Assembly (NCBI RefSeq): GCF_030161635.1
Contig: NZ_BSUO01000001.1
Location: 62,001-126,000 of the forward strand
DNA from: Mobilicoccus caccae
GTDB lineage: Bacteria; Actinomycetota; Actinomycetes; Actinomycetales; Dermatophilaceae
DNA length: 64,000 nucleotides
Direction: 5' to 3'
A program made the position numbers and the translations under genes. The notes below the pieces were generated by a model. The model was given only the letters and a program-made list of their open reading frames with translations. It was not told the origin of the DNA and searched no databases. Shown one piece after another: positions 45,618 through 53,957 of the stretch. The number at the start of each line of letters is the position of its first letter. The first letter of the stretch is position 1.

Positions 45618-47429
45618 ATGGACACCCCGATCGAGGAACACGCACTGCTCGGCGACATGCGGACGGCGGCCCTGGTCACCCGCGCGGGCAGCATCGACTG
45701 GCTGTGTCTGCCGCGGTTCGATTCGCAGGCCTGCTTCGCGGCCCTCCTCGGCGAGCCGGAGAACGGGTGGTGGCTGCTCGGCCCCGCGGACGCGGCGCAC
45801 AGCGAACGCCGGTACCGCCCGGGCACGCTCGTTCTCGAGACCACCCACACCACCGAGAGCGGATCGGTGCGGATCACCGACGCGATGATCGTCGACCCGG
45901 CGACCCTCACCGACACCGTCGGCGCCGAGCGTGTCGACATCGTCCGCCGGGTCGCGGGCATCTCGGGGCGCGTCACCCTCCGTCACGAGTGGATCGTGCG
46001 GTTCGAGTACGGCGCCGTGCGTCCGTGGATCCATCGCGTCCCCGACATGAGCGACCTCGGCGGGCCGGAGATGCTTCAGGCCGTGGCCGGCCCGTACGCG
46101 GTGGCGTTGCGGGGGCCCCTGCTGCCCCACGCCGAGGGCCGCAGACACGTCGGCGAACTCGTCGTCGAAGCGGGCGACGTGCTCACGTTCACGATGACCG
46201 CCTGGCCCTCCTACCGCCCCACGCCCGGGCCGTTCGACGTCACCCGCGCCCTCGACACGACGGTGCGGGTGTTCGCGGGGTGGACCAACCGGTGCGAGTT
46301 CGGCGGCCCGCACCGGCAGGCCGTGCTCACGTCGCTGACCGTGCTGCGTGCGCTGACCGACAGCGAGACCGGCGGCATCGTCGCCGCACCGACCACGTCG
46401 CTCCCCGAGCAGTTCGGCGGCCCCCGCAATTGGGACTACCGCTACTGCTGGCTGCGCGACGCGTCGTTGACGCTCTCGGCCTTCCTGCGCGCCGGCTACC
46501 GGCACGAGGCTCGCACGTGGCGCGACTGGCTGTTGCGGGCGATCGCGGGCGACCCGGTCCACATGCGCATCATGTACGGCATCGACGGCCGCCGTGACCT
46601 TCCGGAGAGCGACCTGGAGCACCTCCGCGGCTACGCGGGCTCCCGGCCGGTGCGCATCGGCAACGGAGCCTCGGGGCAACGGCAGAACGACGTGCTCGGC
46701 GAGGTGCTCACGGCGCTCGAGAACGCCCGGGCGCACGGTCTGGCCGAGACCGACGACTCGTGGGCCCTGCAGGTGGCGCTGGTCGATCACCTGGCGGAGA
46801 CGTGGGACACCCCCGACAACGGACTGTGGGAGATCCGCGGCCCCCAACGGCGATTCACCCATTCGCGGGCGATGTGTTGGGTGGCGTTCGACCGCGCGGT
46901 GCGCGCGATCGAGACCTATGGTCTGCCCGGTCCCGCGACGCGGTGGAAGCGGGTGCGCGACGTCGTCCGGCAGGACGTGCTCACCCGCGGCGTCGGCCCC
47001 GAGGGCCACTTCCGGCAGCACGACGAGACCACCGCGGTCGACGCTTCGCTCCTCCTGCTCGCACCGGTGGGCATCGTCGACGCCGCCGATCCCCGCTACG
47101 TCGCCACCGTGGAGCGGATCGAGCGAGAGTTGCTCGTCGACGGCCTCGTGATCCGCTACCGCCCCGAGACCGGTGTCGACGGCCTGCCCGGAACCGAGAA
47201 CCCGTTCCTGGCCTGCTCGTTCTGGCTGGTGACGGCGTACTGCCTGCTGGGCCGCGTGGACGACGCGGAGCGCCTCATGGCCCGGCTCGTCGGGCTGACC
47301 AACGACCTCGGCCTCCTGCCCGAGGAGTACGACCCGGCGGGCCGCTTCGCCGGCAACTTCCCCCAGGCGTACTCCCACCTGGCCCTCGTCGAGGCCGCGT
47401 ACGCGTTGAACGCGGCGCGACAGGCCTGA
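45618..47429 (+). CDS. Glycoside hydrolase family 15 protein (glucoamylase/trehalase-like)
   Basis: 603 aa. An N-terminal beta domain (IEEHALLGDMRTAALVTRAGSIDWLCLPRFDS) is followed by an (alpha/alpha)6 barrel. Barrel landmarks are NWDYRYCWLRDASLTLSAFLRAGY, with catalytic-region acidic residues, HSRAMCWVAFDRAVR, and EGHFRQHDETTAVDASLLLL. The first acid/base Glu is in the GYAGSRPVRIGNGASGQRQNDVLGEVL block. No signal peptide, so it acts intracellularly, as do actinobacterial GH15 trehalases. GGCAGGAGG precedes ATG 45618. Confidence 0.88.
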   Translation: MDTPIEEHALLGDMRTAALVTRAGSIDWLCLPRFDSQACFAALLGEPENGWWLLGPADAAHSERRYRPGTLVLETTHTTESGSVRITDAMIVDPATLTDTVGAERVDIVRRVAGISGRVTLRHEWIVRFEYGAVRPWIHRVPDMSDLGGPEMLQAVAGPYAVALRGPLLPHAEGRRHVGELVVEAGDVLTFTMTAWPSYRPTPGPFDVTRALDTTVRVFAGWTNRCEFGGPHRQAVLTSLTVLRALTDSETGGIVAAPTTSLPEQFGGPRNWDYRYCWLRDASLTLSAFLRAGYRHEARTWRDWLLRAIAGDPVHMRIMYGIDGRRDLPESDLEHLRGYAGSRPVRIGNGASGQRQNDVLGEVLTALENARAHGLAETDDSWALQVALVDHLAETWDTPDNGLWEIRGPQRRFTHSRAMCWVAFDRAVRAIETYGLPGPATRWKRVRDVVRQDVLTRGVGPEGHFRQHDETTAVDASLLLLAPVGIVDAADPRYVATVERIERELLVDGLVIRYRPETGVDGLPGTENPFLACSFWLVTAYCLLGRVDDAERLMARLVGLTNDLGLLPEEYDPAGRFAGNFPQAYSHLALVEAAYALNAARQA

Positions 47430-47579
47430 ACTGGGATTTCTGCCCGTCGCGGTGCCTGCCGGCGAGCCGTGAGCAAGCCCGGGCGGTGCCAGGTCTCCTC
47501 GAGCGCGTGGGCTTCGACGACCGGATCGAGGACTCCCGCTACGGGCTGGGCGACGGCCCCGACGGCGGTGACTCCGGAC

Positions 47580-47684
47580 GTAGCGCAGTTTCGACGGTCT
47601 CGCGGGGCTCGTTCAGAGCGCAAAATGCTGTGACCAGCACTGTTGGGTCCGGTACTCGCTGCCACACCGTCGAAACTGCGCTAC
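47580..47684. repeat. 105-bp intergenic element with perfect 19-bp inverted ends
   Basis: The arms 47580-47598 (GTAGCGCAGTTTCGACGGT) and 47666-47684 are perfectly complementary. The middle contains a small GCTG/CAGC hairpin and an A-rich patch (GCAAAATGC) unusual for this genome. It sits between convergent genes, so it may also serve as terminator. Size and layout recall the 108-bp elements, but the sequence is different. Confidence 0.6.
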
Positions 47685-47713
47685 ATCCGCCCGCACCCGA
47701 CTCGGCGCGCAGG

Positions 47714-48286
47714 TCAGTCCGCGGACCGTAGTGGCCGGAGGGCGCCCGCCCAGCGTTCGACCTGGTCGAACATCGACGCGCGGTTGCGCGGCTGGTAGTC
47801 GCGGGGTGACATCACGGAGAAGTCGGTCATGTCGTCGTAGATCGAGATGGACACCTGGCTGCGGACGGTCGCGATCTGCAGCTCGCCCAGGACGAGCTTG
47901 AGCTGCTCGGCGACCCGCAACCCGCCCGAGCTGCCGTAGCAGCAGATGGCTGCGGCCTTGTCGTTCCACTCCGCGTAGAGGAAGTCGAGGGAGTTCTTGA
48001 GGGCGCCGGGGATGCCGCGGTTGTACTCGGGCGTGACGAACACGAAACCGTCGAAGCCCGTGACGAGTTCGGACCAGGCTCGCGTGTGCTCGTGGGTGTA
48101 GGTGCCGGAGGACGCGGGCTCGGGCTCGTCCAGGAGCGGCAGGTTCTGGTCGGCGAGATCGACCAGGGTGTAGGTCGCGGCCTCGCGGTCGGCGGTGCCC
48201 TCCATGACCCAGTCGGCCACGGCCGGACCGACCCGCTCCGGTCGGGTGGAGGCGAGGATGACGGCGATCTTCAGCTTGTCGGGCAT
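47714..48286 (-). CDS. NADPH-dependent FMN reductase
   Basis: 190-aa flavodoxin-like protein. ILASTRPERVGPAVADWV is the FMN-phosphate loop (family S-x-R-x-x-S/R). FVFVTPEYNRGIPGALKNSLDFLYAEW is the highly conserved FMN-contact block, and CCYGSSGGLRVAEQLK another. It probably reduces FMN, quinones or azo compounds with NAD(P)H in the cytoplasm. ATG 48286 opens directly before strand 1. Confidence 0.9.
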   Translation of the reverse strand: MPDKLKIAVILASTRPERVGPAVADWVMEGTADREAATYTLVDLADQNLPLLDEPEPASSGTYTHEHTRAWSELVTGFDGFVFVTPEYNRGIPGALKNSLDFLYAEWNDKAAAICCYGSSGGLRVAEQLKLVLGELQIATVRSQVSISIYDDMTDFSVMSPRDYQPRNRASMFDQVERWAGALRPLRSAD

Positions 48287-48406
48287 GCCGCGAGTCTCGC
48301 GCACCGGCGGGCGTCCGTGCACCCGCCCGACGTCTCGTCACGTCACGCGCCCCCCGTCAGGTCGTGTCGACCGCACGACCTTCCTTCCGCGTGAGGCTCG
48401 GGCACC

Positions 48407-49315
48407 CTACCCCTCCTGCCCGACTCCCGAGGTCAGGAGTGCGTGGAGGAGCCACGCCTCCGTGCCCGCGAGGCCGACGCTGAAGAACACCGTGGTGCCC
48501 TCAGGTACCGGACGCTCACCGGCGAGCACGGCGCCGACATGGACGATGTCGTTCTCGATGGCGCTGCCCACCAACACGTTCGGCGGGTCGTAGGCCTGCA
48601 CCTGCTGCGGGGAGTCGCTGACGACCATCGCCGCGTCCCGGGCCAGGGAGGGGTCGAACTCGGAGCGGCCCACCTGCTTCGGGCCGAGCGTCGTCACGTA
48701 CGCCCCCGGACGCACGAGGTCGGCGGCCAGCACGGGCTGCCGCGCGGAGGTCGCGAGGATGACGACGTCGGCGTCGCGGACGGCGGCCTCCACGGTCTCG
48801 GCCGGGCGGACGTCGAGGCCGAGCTCCGTACGTGCCCGCTCGGCGAACGCCGTGCGGGTCGTTCGGGAGTGCACGTGGATCGGGGTGCCACGAAAGCGAT
48901 CCGGCAGGGCCCAGAGTTGGTGCCAGGCCTGGGTTCCCGCGCCGACGAGGGCGATGCGTTCGGGGGCCTGCGGACCGAGCGCGTCGAGGGCCGCGGCCCC
49001 GATGGCACCGACCCTGCAGGGGCCGAGCGCCTCGCCCACGGCCATGCCGAGGACGGCACCGCTCGCCTCGTCCTGCACGACGACGACCTGGTCCTGGTGG
49101 GCGTCACCGGGGGCGATGTAGGAGCGGTAGCCGAACCAGTGGCCGGGTCGGGCGCCGCACGTGAACGTCAAGCGGGATCCGTCGAGGTCGGCGCTCACCC
49201 GCGGCGGCGCGATCAACTCACCGCGCCAGGCGGCGACGGCGGCCTCCCGCATCGCCGCCCGCGCCAGGTCGGGGGTGAGGAGTCGCTCGACGTCCGTATC
49301 ACGCAGGATCCGCAT
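48407..49315 (-). CDS. Ornithine cyclodeaminase/mu-crystallin family protein
   Basis: 302 aa. FGYRSYIAPGDAHQDQVVVVQDEASGAVLGM is in the dimer/substrate domain, and IALVGAGTQAWHQLWAL is the Rossmann GxGxQ loop for NAD(H). ATSARQPVLAADLVRPGAYVTTLG follows as in the family. Members include ornithine cyclodeaminase, alanine dehydrogenase and imine reductases. Substrate cannot be decided, though ctlX lies 1.6 kb away and rocD is in the same window. Confidence 0.85.
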   Translation of the reverse strand: MRILRDTDVERLLTPDLARAAMREAAVAAWRGELIAPPRVSADLDGSRLTFTCGARPGHWFGYRSYIAPGDAHQDQVVVVQDEASGAVLGMAVGEALGPCRVGAIGAAALDALGPQAPERIALVGAGTQAWHQLWALPDRFRGTPIHVHSRTTRTAFAERARTELGLDVRPAETVEAAVRDADVVILATSARQPVLAADLVRPGAYVTTLGPKQVGRSEFDPSLARDAAMVVSDSPQQVQAYDPPNVLVGSAIENDIVHVGAVLAGERPVPEGTTVFFSVGLAGTEAWLLHALLTSGVGQEG

Positions 49316-49421
49316 GGCTCAGTGTTTCCCGGTGGCGGCCCCAGGGCAACGAGGTTCGGCCGATCTCCCCACGAGGATGAGGGGCGCCCGGTCGGGTGAG
49401 GCCGATGAGAGGATCCGGTGC

Positions 49422-49784
49422 GTGAAGATCCTCGTCGTCGACGGTGCGAACGTCGTGGGCAGCGTCCCGGACGGGTGGTGGCGTGACCGCGCGGGTGCGG
49501 CGGCTCGCCTGCACGCCGGGCTGACCCGCGCCGAACTCGCTTACGGCCGTGTCGTGCTCGTGCTGGAGGGCGAGGCCCGGGCGGGTGTGCCGGAAAGTAT
49601 CGACGGGATCGTGCAGACGGTGCACGCGGCCGGCTCCGGCGATGACGAGATCGTGGCCCGGTGCGAACACGCCGCCGGCGCCGCCGAGGTGACGGTGGCG
49701 ACCGCCGACCGCGGCCTCCTGGACCGCCTGGCCCCGGAAGTGGCGGTGATCGGCCCCCGCACGCTGCGCTCGCACCTGGGATGA
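49422..49784 (+). CDS. NYN/PIN-like small domain protein
   Basis: 120 aa. The start KILVVDGANVVGSVPDGWWRDR has the first Asp of a PIN-like nuclease (VDGANVV), with VLVLEGEAR, GSGDDEIVARCEHA and VATADRGLLDRL supplying further acidic residues at the expected places. Related proteins are annotated as NTP pyrophosphohydrolase or RNA-binding NYN proteins; activity is not proven. GTG 49422 is favoured, with GAGGAT 7 nt ahead as a possible -10. Confidence 0.7.
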   Translation: MKILVVDGANVVGSVPDGWWRDRAGAAARLHAGLTRAELAYGRVVLVLEGEARAGVPESIDGIVQTVHAAGSGDDEIVARCEHAAGAAEVTVATADRGLLDRLAPEVAVIGPRTLRSHLG

Positions 49785-49808
49785 GGCGCCGCGGGTGCTC
49801 TCGCGTGA

Positions 49809-49915
49809 CGAAGAACAACACGGACAACATCGTCACGACAGCCGTTGCCGACGCCGCAGGTCAGGGGGTGAGCGGTGTCGAGCGGACCTGTCGATGTCGT
49901 CGGTGTTGTTCTTCG
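49809..49915. repeat. 107-bp element with 24-bp terminal inverted repeats, copy B
   Basis: Left arm 49809-49832 and right arm 49892-49915 share the CGAAGAACAACAC...ACATCG ends of copy A (22901-23008). GCAGGTCAG again starts 24 bp after the left arm. Two mismatches separate the arms. The middle otherwise differs from copy A. It lies between two plus-strand genes. Confidence 0.75.
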
Positions 49916-49983
49916 GATCGGGCGACACTGCGCGCCGTCCGGGGCAGTGCGGGTGTCGAGGGCGGTCTCGTCAGACTGGACCC

Positions 49984-50868
49984 ATGACGCGGATCACGAA
50001 GGGGCCCGGCCCGATGGGTGTCGAGGAGCTCGTCGAGACACCCGACGGGCGGGTGCTGCACACGATGGTGGCGGGGGAGGGCCCTGACCTGGTGGTTCTC
50101 GAGGCGGGCCTGGGGTTCGGCGGGCACTATTGGGCGCCGGTCCATGAGCGCCTCGCCCGACGGGTGCGGGTCGTGGCGTACGACCGGGCCGGCCTGGGCG
50201 ACAGCAGCCCCGACCCTCACCCTCGCGACCTCGACCGCCTGGAGGCGGACCTCGGTGTGCTTCTCGACGCCTACCCGCACCGGCGCCTCGTGCTCGTCGG
50301 ACACAGTTGGGGTGGCCCCGTCGTGCGCCTGGCCGCCGCTCGGCGCCTGGACAGCGCGCGACCGATCACCGGCGTCGTGCTCGTGGACGCCTCCGACGAG
50401 CATGCGCCGGGGTACTTCGCCCGGCAGGCGGCCCTGGGCGATGCGGTGCAGGCGGCGACCCTGCCGACCCTGGCCAGGGTGGGCCTGATGCGTGCGCTGA
50501 TCGCGGTGGCCGCTCGAGGACTCGAGCCCGTCCACCGTCGTGGCCTGCTGGACTCCTCGACGACGGTGGCCGCGGCCCGCGCCGCCGTCGAGGAGAACCG
50601 ACATGTCCGGCCGGGGCTGCGGGCACTCCTGGACCGGCCCCTACCGTTGCCCGACGTGCCGGTGACCGTCATCTCGGGACGTCGGCACGGCCGCCTCGAC
50701 GCCGGACTGCGGCGGCAGCTCAACCGCGCGCACGCGGTGACGGCCGAGAGGCATGGTGGCCGGCTCGTGTTCGCCGAACGCTCGGGCCACCTGATCCCCC
50801 TGAGTGAACCCGAGCTGATCGCCCGCGAGGTGCTGGCCATGGTCGAGCCGGCGCCGGAGCCGGCCTGA
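49984..50868 (+). CDS. Alpha/beta-fold hydrolase
   Basis: 294 aa. The nucleophile elbow is LVGHSWGGPVV (Ser), the oxyanion region LEAGLGFGGHYW, the Asp candidate in PVTVISGRRHG/DAG, and the catalytic His in ERSGHLIPL. AYDRAGLGDSSPDPHPRDLDRLEADL is the typical cap-proximal segment of esterases and peptidases of this fold. No signal peptide. The substrate is unknown. ATG 49984 gives a normal start; it is convergent with ctlX across a strong hairpin. Confidence 0.85.
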   Translation: MTRITKGPGPMGVEELVETPDGRVLHTMVAGEGPDLVVLEAGLGFGGHYWAPVHERLARRVRVVAYDRAGLGDSSPDPHPRDLDRLEADLGVLLDAYPHRRLVLVGHSWGGPVVRLAAARRLDSARPITGVVLVDASDEHAPGYFARQAALGDAVQAATLPTLARVGLMRALIAVAARGLEPVHRRGLLDSSTTVAAARAAVEENRHVRPGLRALLDRPLPLPDVPVTVISGRRHGRLDAGLRRQLNRAHAVTAERHGGRLVFAERSGHLIPLSEPELIAREVLAMVEPAPEPA

Positions 50869-50895
50869 CCGCCCGACACTCACGCCGGACGGGTC

Positions 50896-50930
50896 GCTGG
50901 GGAGCCGACCTCGAAGGCCGGCTCCCCAGC
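50896..50930. terminator. Bidirectional terminator between hydrolase and ctlX
   Basis: GCTGGGGAGCCG pairs perfectly with CGGCTCCCCAGC over 12 bp. It lies 28 bp after the hydrolase stop and 4 bp before the end of the convergent ctlX gene. Confidence 0.7.
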
Positions 50931-50933
50931 AGC

Positions 50934-51914
50934 TCAAGCGGATTCGCTGAACTGACGCCGCAGGTCGGTCGACGGCTCGGCCTCGGAGCGGGGCACGAGG
51001 TGGATGCCCGCGAGCATGCAGCGGGCCGAGCCGCCGGCGTGCTCGATCGTCGGGATGTGGACCGGGACGATCGGTGTCGTCGCCTCGAGGGTGGATCGTT
51101 GTGCTGGGGTGAGGGATTCGACGCCGCGAGCGCTCATGACGAGGACGTTGCCGGTCGGGGTGGTCACCTCGAACGCGTTGCCCGCGAACGCGGCGATCTG
51201 TGCGCGGGACAGCTCGACGACCTCGCGGCCGCTCGCCTCCAATTCGGCTCGTACCCGGGCCCGGTCGGCGACCGACGGCATCGCTTCGAGGCCCACGAGG
51301 GCGGTGTGCGTGCCCACCGACATGAGCACGTTGGTGTGGTAGATCGGCACGCCGTCGTCGTCGAGAGCGTCGAACACGACGGCCTCGTAGGCGAACTCGG
51401 CGCAGAAGCGGCGCAGCAGGGGCTCGCTCATGCGCTGCGAGCGGCACGCATAGGCGCGGCGGGTGCGGTGGTCGAGCACCATCGAGCCGGTGCCCTCGAG
51501 GAACTGCCCCTCGAGCTCGTGGCCGGTGTAGTCGTGCACCTGCGTGACCCGGTAGTGCTGGGCGAGGTCGTCGAGGATGTCGATGCGGCGCTCGGCCCGC
51601 CGGTTGGGGCAGTGCATCGGGTAGAGCGCGACCGCGCCGGAGTGCTCGGTGGAGAACCAGTTGTTCGGAAAGACCGAGTCGGGCGTCGCGGTGCCCACGT
51701 CGTCGTAGAGGTGCACGGTGATGCCGGCCGCCTCGAGGGTCGCCGCCATGGCCGTGACCTCGTCGAACGCGGCGCGCGCCACCTCCTCGGGCGCGACGGT
51801 GGGAGCGCTCTGGAACGCGTTGTCGACCCGGGTCTGCGGGTTGGGGACGAAGCGGTGCGGGCGGACCATGACGACGGCTCGCGGGGCGTGCCGGGCGGAC
51901 AGATCATCAGGCAT
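50934..51914 (-). CDS. ctlX: Citrulline utilization hydrolase CtlX (arginine deiminase-related)
   Basis: 326 aa of the amidinotransferase/guanidine-modifying fold. AVVMVRPHRFVPNPQTRVDNAFQS is the conserved start, and DSVFPNNWFSTEHSGAVALYPM carries substrate-binding residues. FLEGTGSMVLDHRTRRAYACRSQR, YHTNVLMSVG (His) and GGSARCMLAGIHL (nucleophile Cys) complete the active site. CtlX is described as hydrolysing citrulline to ornithine, ammonia and CO2. That would feed RocD and the ornithine cyclodeaminase family protein of this window. GAGGAGG precedes ATG 51914. The divergent Lrp gene is a likely regulator. Confidence 0.88.
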   Translation of the reverse strand: MPDDLSARHAPRAVVMVRPHRFVPNPQTRVDNAFQSAPTVAPEEVARAAFDEVTAMAATLEAAGITVHLYDDVGTATPDSVFPNNWFSTEHSGAVALYPMHCPNRRAERRIDILDDLAQHYRVTQVHDYTGHELEGQFLEGTGSMVLDHRTRRAYACRSQRMSEPLLRRFCAEFAYEAVVFDALDDDGVPIYHTNVLMSVGTHTALVGLEAMPSVADRARVRAELEASGREVVELSRAQIAAFAGNAFEVTTPTGNVLVMSARGVESLTPAQRSTLEATTPIVPVHIPTIEHAGGSARCMLAGIHLVPRSEAEPSTDLRRQFSESA

Positions 51915-51985
51915 GGGGCCTCCTCTCGATGGACTCACCCTGGAATGGTGCGGTCTGGGAGGTGTCGCGCACCATGCCCAGAAGT

Positions 51986-52002
51986 AGCAATTTCTGGTTG
52001 CT
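51986..52002. promoter_or_regulatory. Candidate Lrp operator between ctlX and the Lrp gene
   Basis: AGCAA-N7-TTGCT is a short inverted repeat inside an A+T-rich patch of a 128-bp divergent promoter region. It lies about 28 bp upstream of the -10 box of the Lrp gene, where it could act on both promoters. Confidence 0.4.
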
Positions 52003-52029
52003 CTCTGAACAAAGTGCGAGGTATTTGCC

Positions 52030-52035
52030 TACACT
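52030..52035 (+). promoter_or_regulatory. -10 box of leaderless Lrp gene
   Basis: TACACT ends 7 nt before ATG 52043, which it supports as start against upstream in-frame codons. Confidence 0.55.
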
Positions 52036-52042
52036 TTGGCCC

Positions 52043-52468
52043 ATGAGGGCACTCGACGATCTCGACCGACGGCTGATCTTCGAGCTCCGGGGCGACGGGC
52101 GTGCCACCGTGAGTGCGCTGGCCGCCGCGCTGCAGGTGTCGCGCGGCACCGTGCAGGCGCGTCTCGAGCGGCTGTTGCGCGACCGGGTCATCCGACGGTT
52201 CACCATCGAGGTCGGGCCGGGCGCGGAGGAGGACATCGTCCGGGCGATCACGTCGATCCAGCTCAGCGGATCCAACGCGCGACCTGTGACCCGCCGCCTG
52301 ACGTCGATGTCGCAGGTACGAGCGCTGCACACGACCAACGGCAACTGGGATCTGGTGGCCGAGATCTCCGCGACGAGCCTCGTCGCCCTCGACGCGACGC
52401 TCAGCGAGATCCGTTCGCTCGCAGGCGTCGCCAACACCGAGACCTCGATTCTCCTCACCTCGTTGTGA
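52043..52468 (+). CDS. Lrp/AsnC family transcriptional regulator
   Basis: 141 aa, the normal length. The HTH is DDLDRRLIFELRGDGRATVSALAAALQVSRGTVQARLERLLRDRVIRRF. The RAM effector domain ends NTETSILLTSL, with GNWDLVAEISATSLVALD as the usual strand. Divergent from ctlX with a shared promoter region, so it probably senses an amino acid such as arginine, citrulline or ornithine and controls ctlX. Confidence 0.88.
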   Translation: MRALDDLDRRLIFELRGDGRATVSALAAALQVSRGTVQARLERLLRDRVIRRFTIEVGPGAEEDIVRAITSIQLSGSNARPVTRRLTSMSQVRALHTTNGNWDLVAEISATSLVALDATLSEIRSLAGVANTETSILLTSL

Positions 52469-52583
52469 CGCCGCGGCGGGCGACGTCCGTATGCCCGCAG
52501 AGGTCGTCCAGCGGGGTGCTCGATACCGGATCGCGCGTGGTCGACTCCGGCATCACCGGCCCGACGGGTGGTGGAATGTCGGG

Positions 52584-52940
52584 ATGAACGCCGGTCGGCC
52601 CGTCTTCGTCCTCCATGAGCATCGCGTGCCGCGACACCACTTCGACCTGCGCCTGGAGGAGGGCGGCGTGCTGCGCTCGTGGGCGCTGCCCAAGGGTCTG
52701 CCGACCACTGCCGGCGCCGACCGGCTGGCGGTGCCGGTACCCGACCACGGGCTCGACCACGCGACGTACACCGACGCGGACAAGGACATCGCCGACACCG
52801 GCTGGTGGGAGCTGGAGGACCGCAACGACCGCCGATTCGTCTTCGTCCTGCACGGACGAACAGGAGCGCGCCGCTACGCCATGATCTCCACGGCGCAGGG
52901 CGCGCTCCTGCATCTGGTCGAGGACCAGTCCGGCCTCTGA
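52584..52940 (+). CDS. Stand-alone LigD 3'-phosphoesterase-domain protein
   Basis: 118 aa. VLHEHRVPRHHFDLRLEEGGVLRSWALPKGLP matches the phosphoesterase module of LigD, with the metal-binding His residues (HEH, RHHFDLRL) and catalytic Arg region. WWELEDRNDRRFVFVLHGR and ARRYAMIST follow as in the family. In LigD this module trims 3'-phosphates and ribonucleotides at DNA breaks. Here it is free of ligase and primase domains. No Ku or LigD genes are adjacent. Confidence 0.8.
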   Translation: MNAGRPVFVLHEHRVPRHHFDLRLEEGGVLRSWALPKGLPTTAGADRLAVPVPDHGLDHATYTDADKDIADTGWWELEDRNDRRFVFVLHGRTGARRYAMISTAQGALLHLVEDQSGL

Positions 52941-52946
52941 GGGTGG

Positions 52947-53957
52947 TCAGGCGGTGCGGCGCAGTGCGCCCCGCACCGTGTCGACGACGGAGTCCGTCGA
53001 CAGGCCGTATCGGTCGTGCAGCGTCGGCAGCGCCCCGGCGTCGAGGAACTCGTCGGGCAGGCCGATCGGCTCGATCTTCCTGCCGATCCCGCGCCGTGCC
53101 ATCGCGCCGGCGACGCTCTCGAAGAGACCGCCGACCACGGTGTGGTTCTCCAGGGTGTATACGGGCCGGTCGGTGTCGATACGGGACAGAACGGTGTCCG
53201 CGTCGAACGGCTTGATCGTGGCGCAGTGCACGACCTCGGCCTCGATACCGCTCTTGGCCAGCTCCTCCGCGGCGAGCAGCGCCCGCATGGTCATGAGTCC
53301 ACTGGAGACGAACACGACGTCGTCACCGGGGCGCACGACCTTGGCCTTGCCCAGTTCGAAGGTGTAGTCGTAGTCGTCCAGGATCCTCGGCACCGCGCCG
53401 CGGAGCAGGCGCGTGTAGGTCGGCCCGGGGGAGGCTGCGAGCTGGGGAACGGCCTGCTCGAGGTCGACGGCGTCGCACGGGTCGATGATCGTCAGGTTCG
53501 GCATCCCGCGAAGGATCGCCACGTCCTCGGTGGCCTGGTGCGAGGGCCCGTACCCCGTCGTCATGCCCGGCAGGGCACAGACGATGTTGACGTTGAGCTC
53601 GGGCTCCGCCATGTCCAGGCAGATGAAGTCGTAGGCGCGGCGCGTCGCGAACACCGAATAGGTGGAGGCGAACGGCACCAGACCCGTCTGCGCCATGCCG
53701 GCGGCCGCCATCATGAGCGCCTGCTCGGCCATGCCCATCTGGAAGAACCGGTCGGGGTAGGCCTTGGCGAAGACGTGCATGTCGGTGTACTTGGCGAGGT
53801 CGGCCGACAGGCCGACGATCCGCTCGTTCTCCGCCGCCGCCTTGACCAGCGCCTCACCGAAGGGCGCCTTGGTGGTGCGCATGCCGGGGTCGGCGATCGA
53901 GGCGATCATCGCGGCGGAGCGCAGGGGCTTCATGTTCTTGTCGGGGGCGTCGGTCAT
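52947..53957 (-). CDS. Transketolase C-terminal subunit (split transketolase)
   Basis: 336 aa comprising the pyrimidine-binding and C-terminal domains of transketolase. RTTKAPFGEALVKAAAENERIVGLSADLAKYTDM and FFQMGMAEQALMMAAAGMAQTGLVPFASTYSVFATRRAYDFI carry the Glu (MAEQ) that activates ThDP in the partner's active site. GMTTGYGPSHQATEDVAILRGMPN is the substrate-phosphate/hydroxyl-binding loop. ATGA overlap ties it to the N-terminal subunit. Two-subunit transketolases are known in catabolic loci (AptAB for apulose-4-phosphate, SqwGH in sulfoquinovose catabolism), so a dedicated ketol transfer or cleavage is likely. Confidence 0.88.
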   Translation of the reverse strand: MTDAPDKNMKPLRSAAMIASIADPGMRTTKAPFGEALVKAAAENERIVGLSADLAKYTDMHVFAKAYPDRFFQMGMAEQALMMAAAGMAQTGLVPFASTYSVFATRRAYDFICLDMAEPELNVNIVCALPGMTTGYGPSHQATEDVAILRGMPNLTIIDPCDAVDLEQAVPQLAASPGPTYTRLLRGAVPRILDDYDYTFELGKAKVVRPGDDVVFVSSGLMTMRALLAAEELAKSGIEAEVVHCATIKPFDADTVLSRIDTDRPVYTLENHTVVGGLFESVAGAMARRGIGRKIEPIGLPDEFLDAGALPTLHDRYGLSTDSVVDTVRGALRRTA

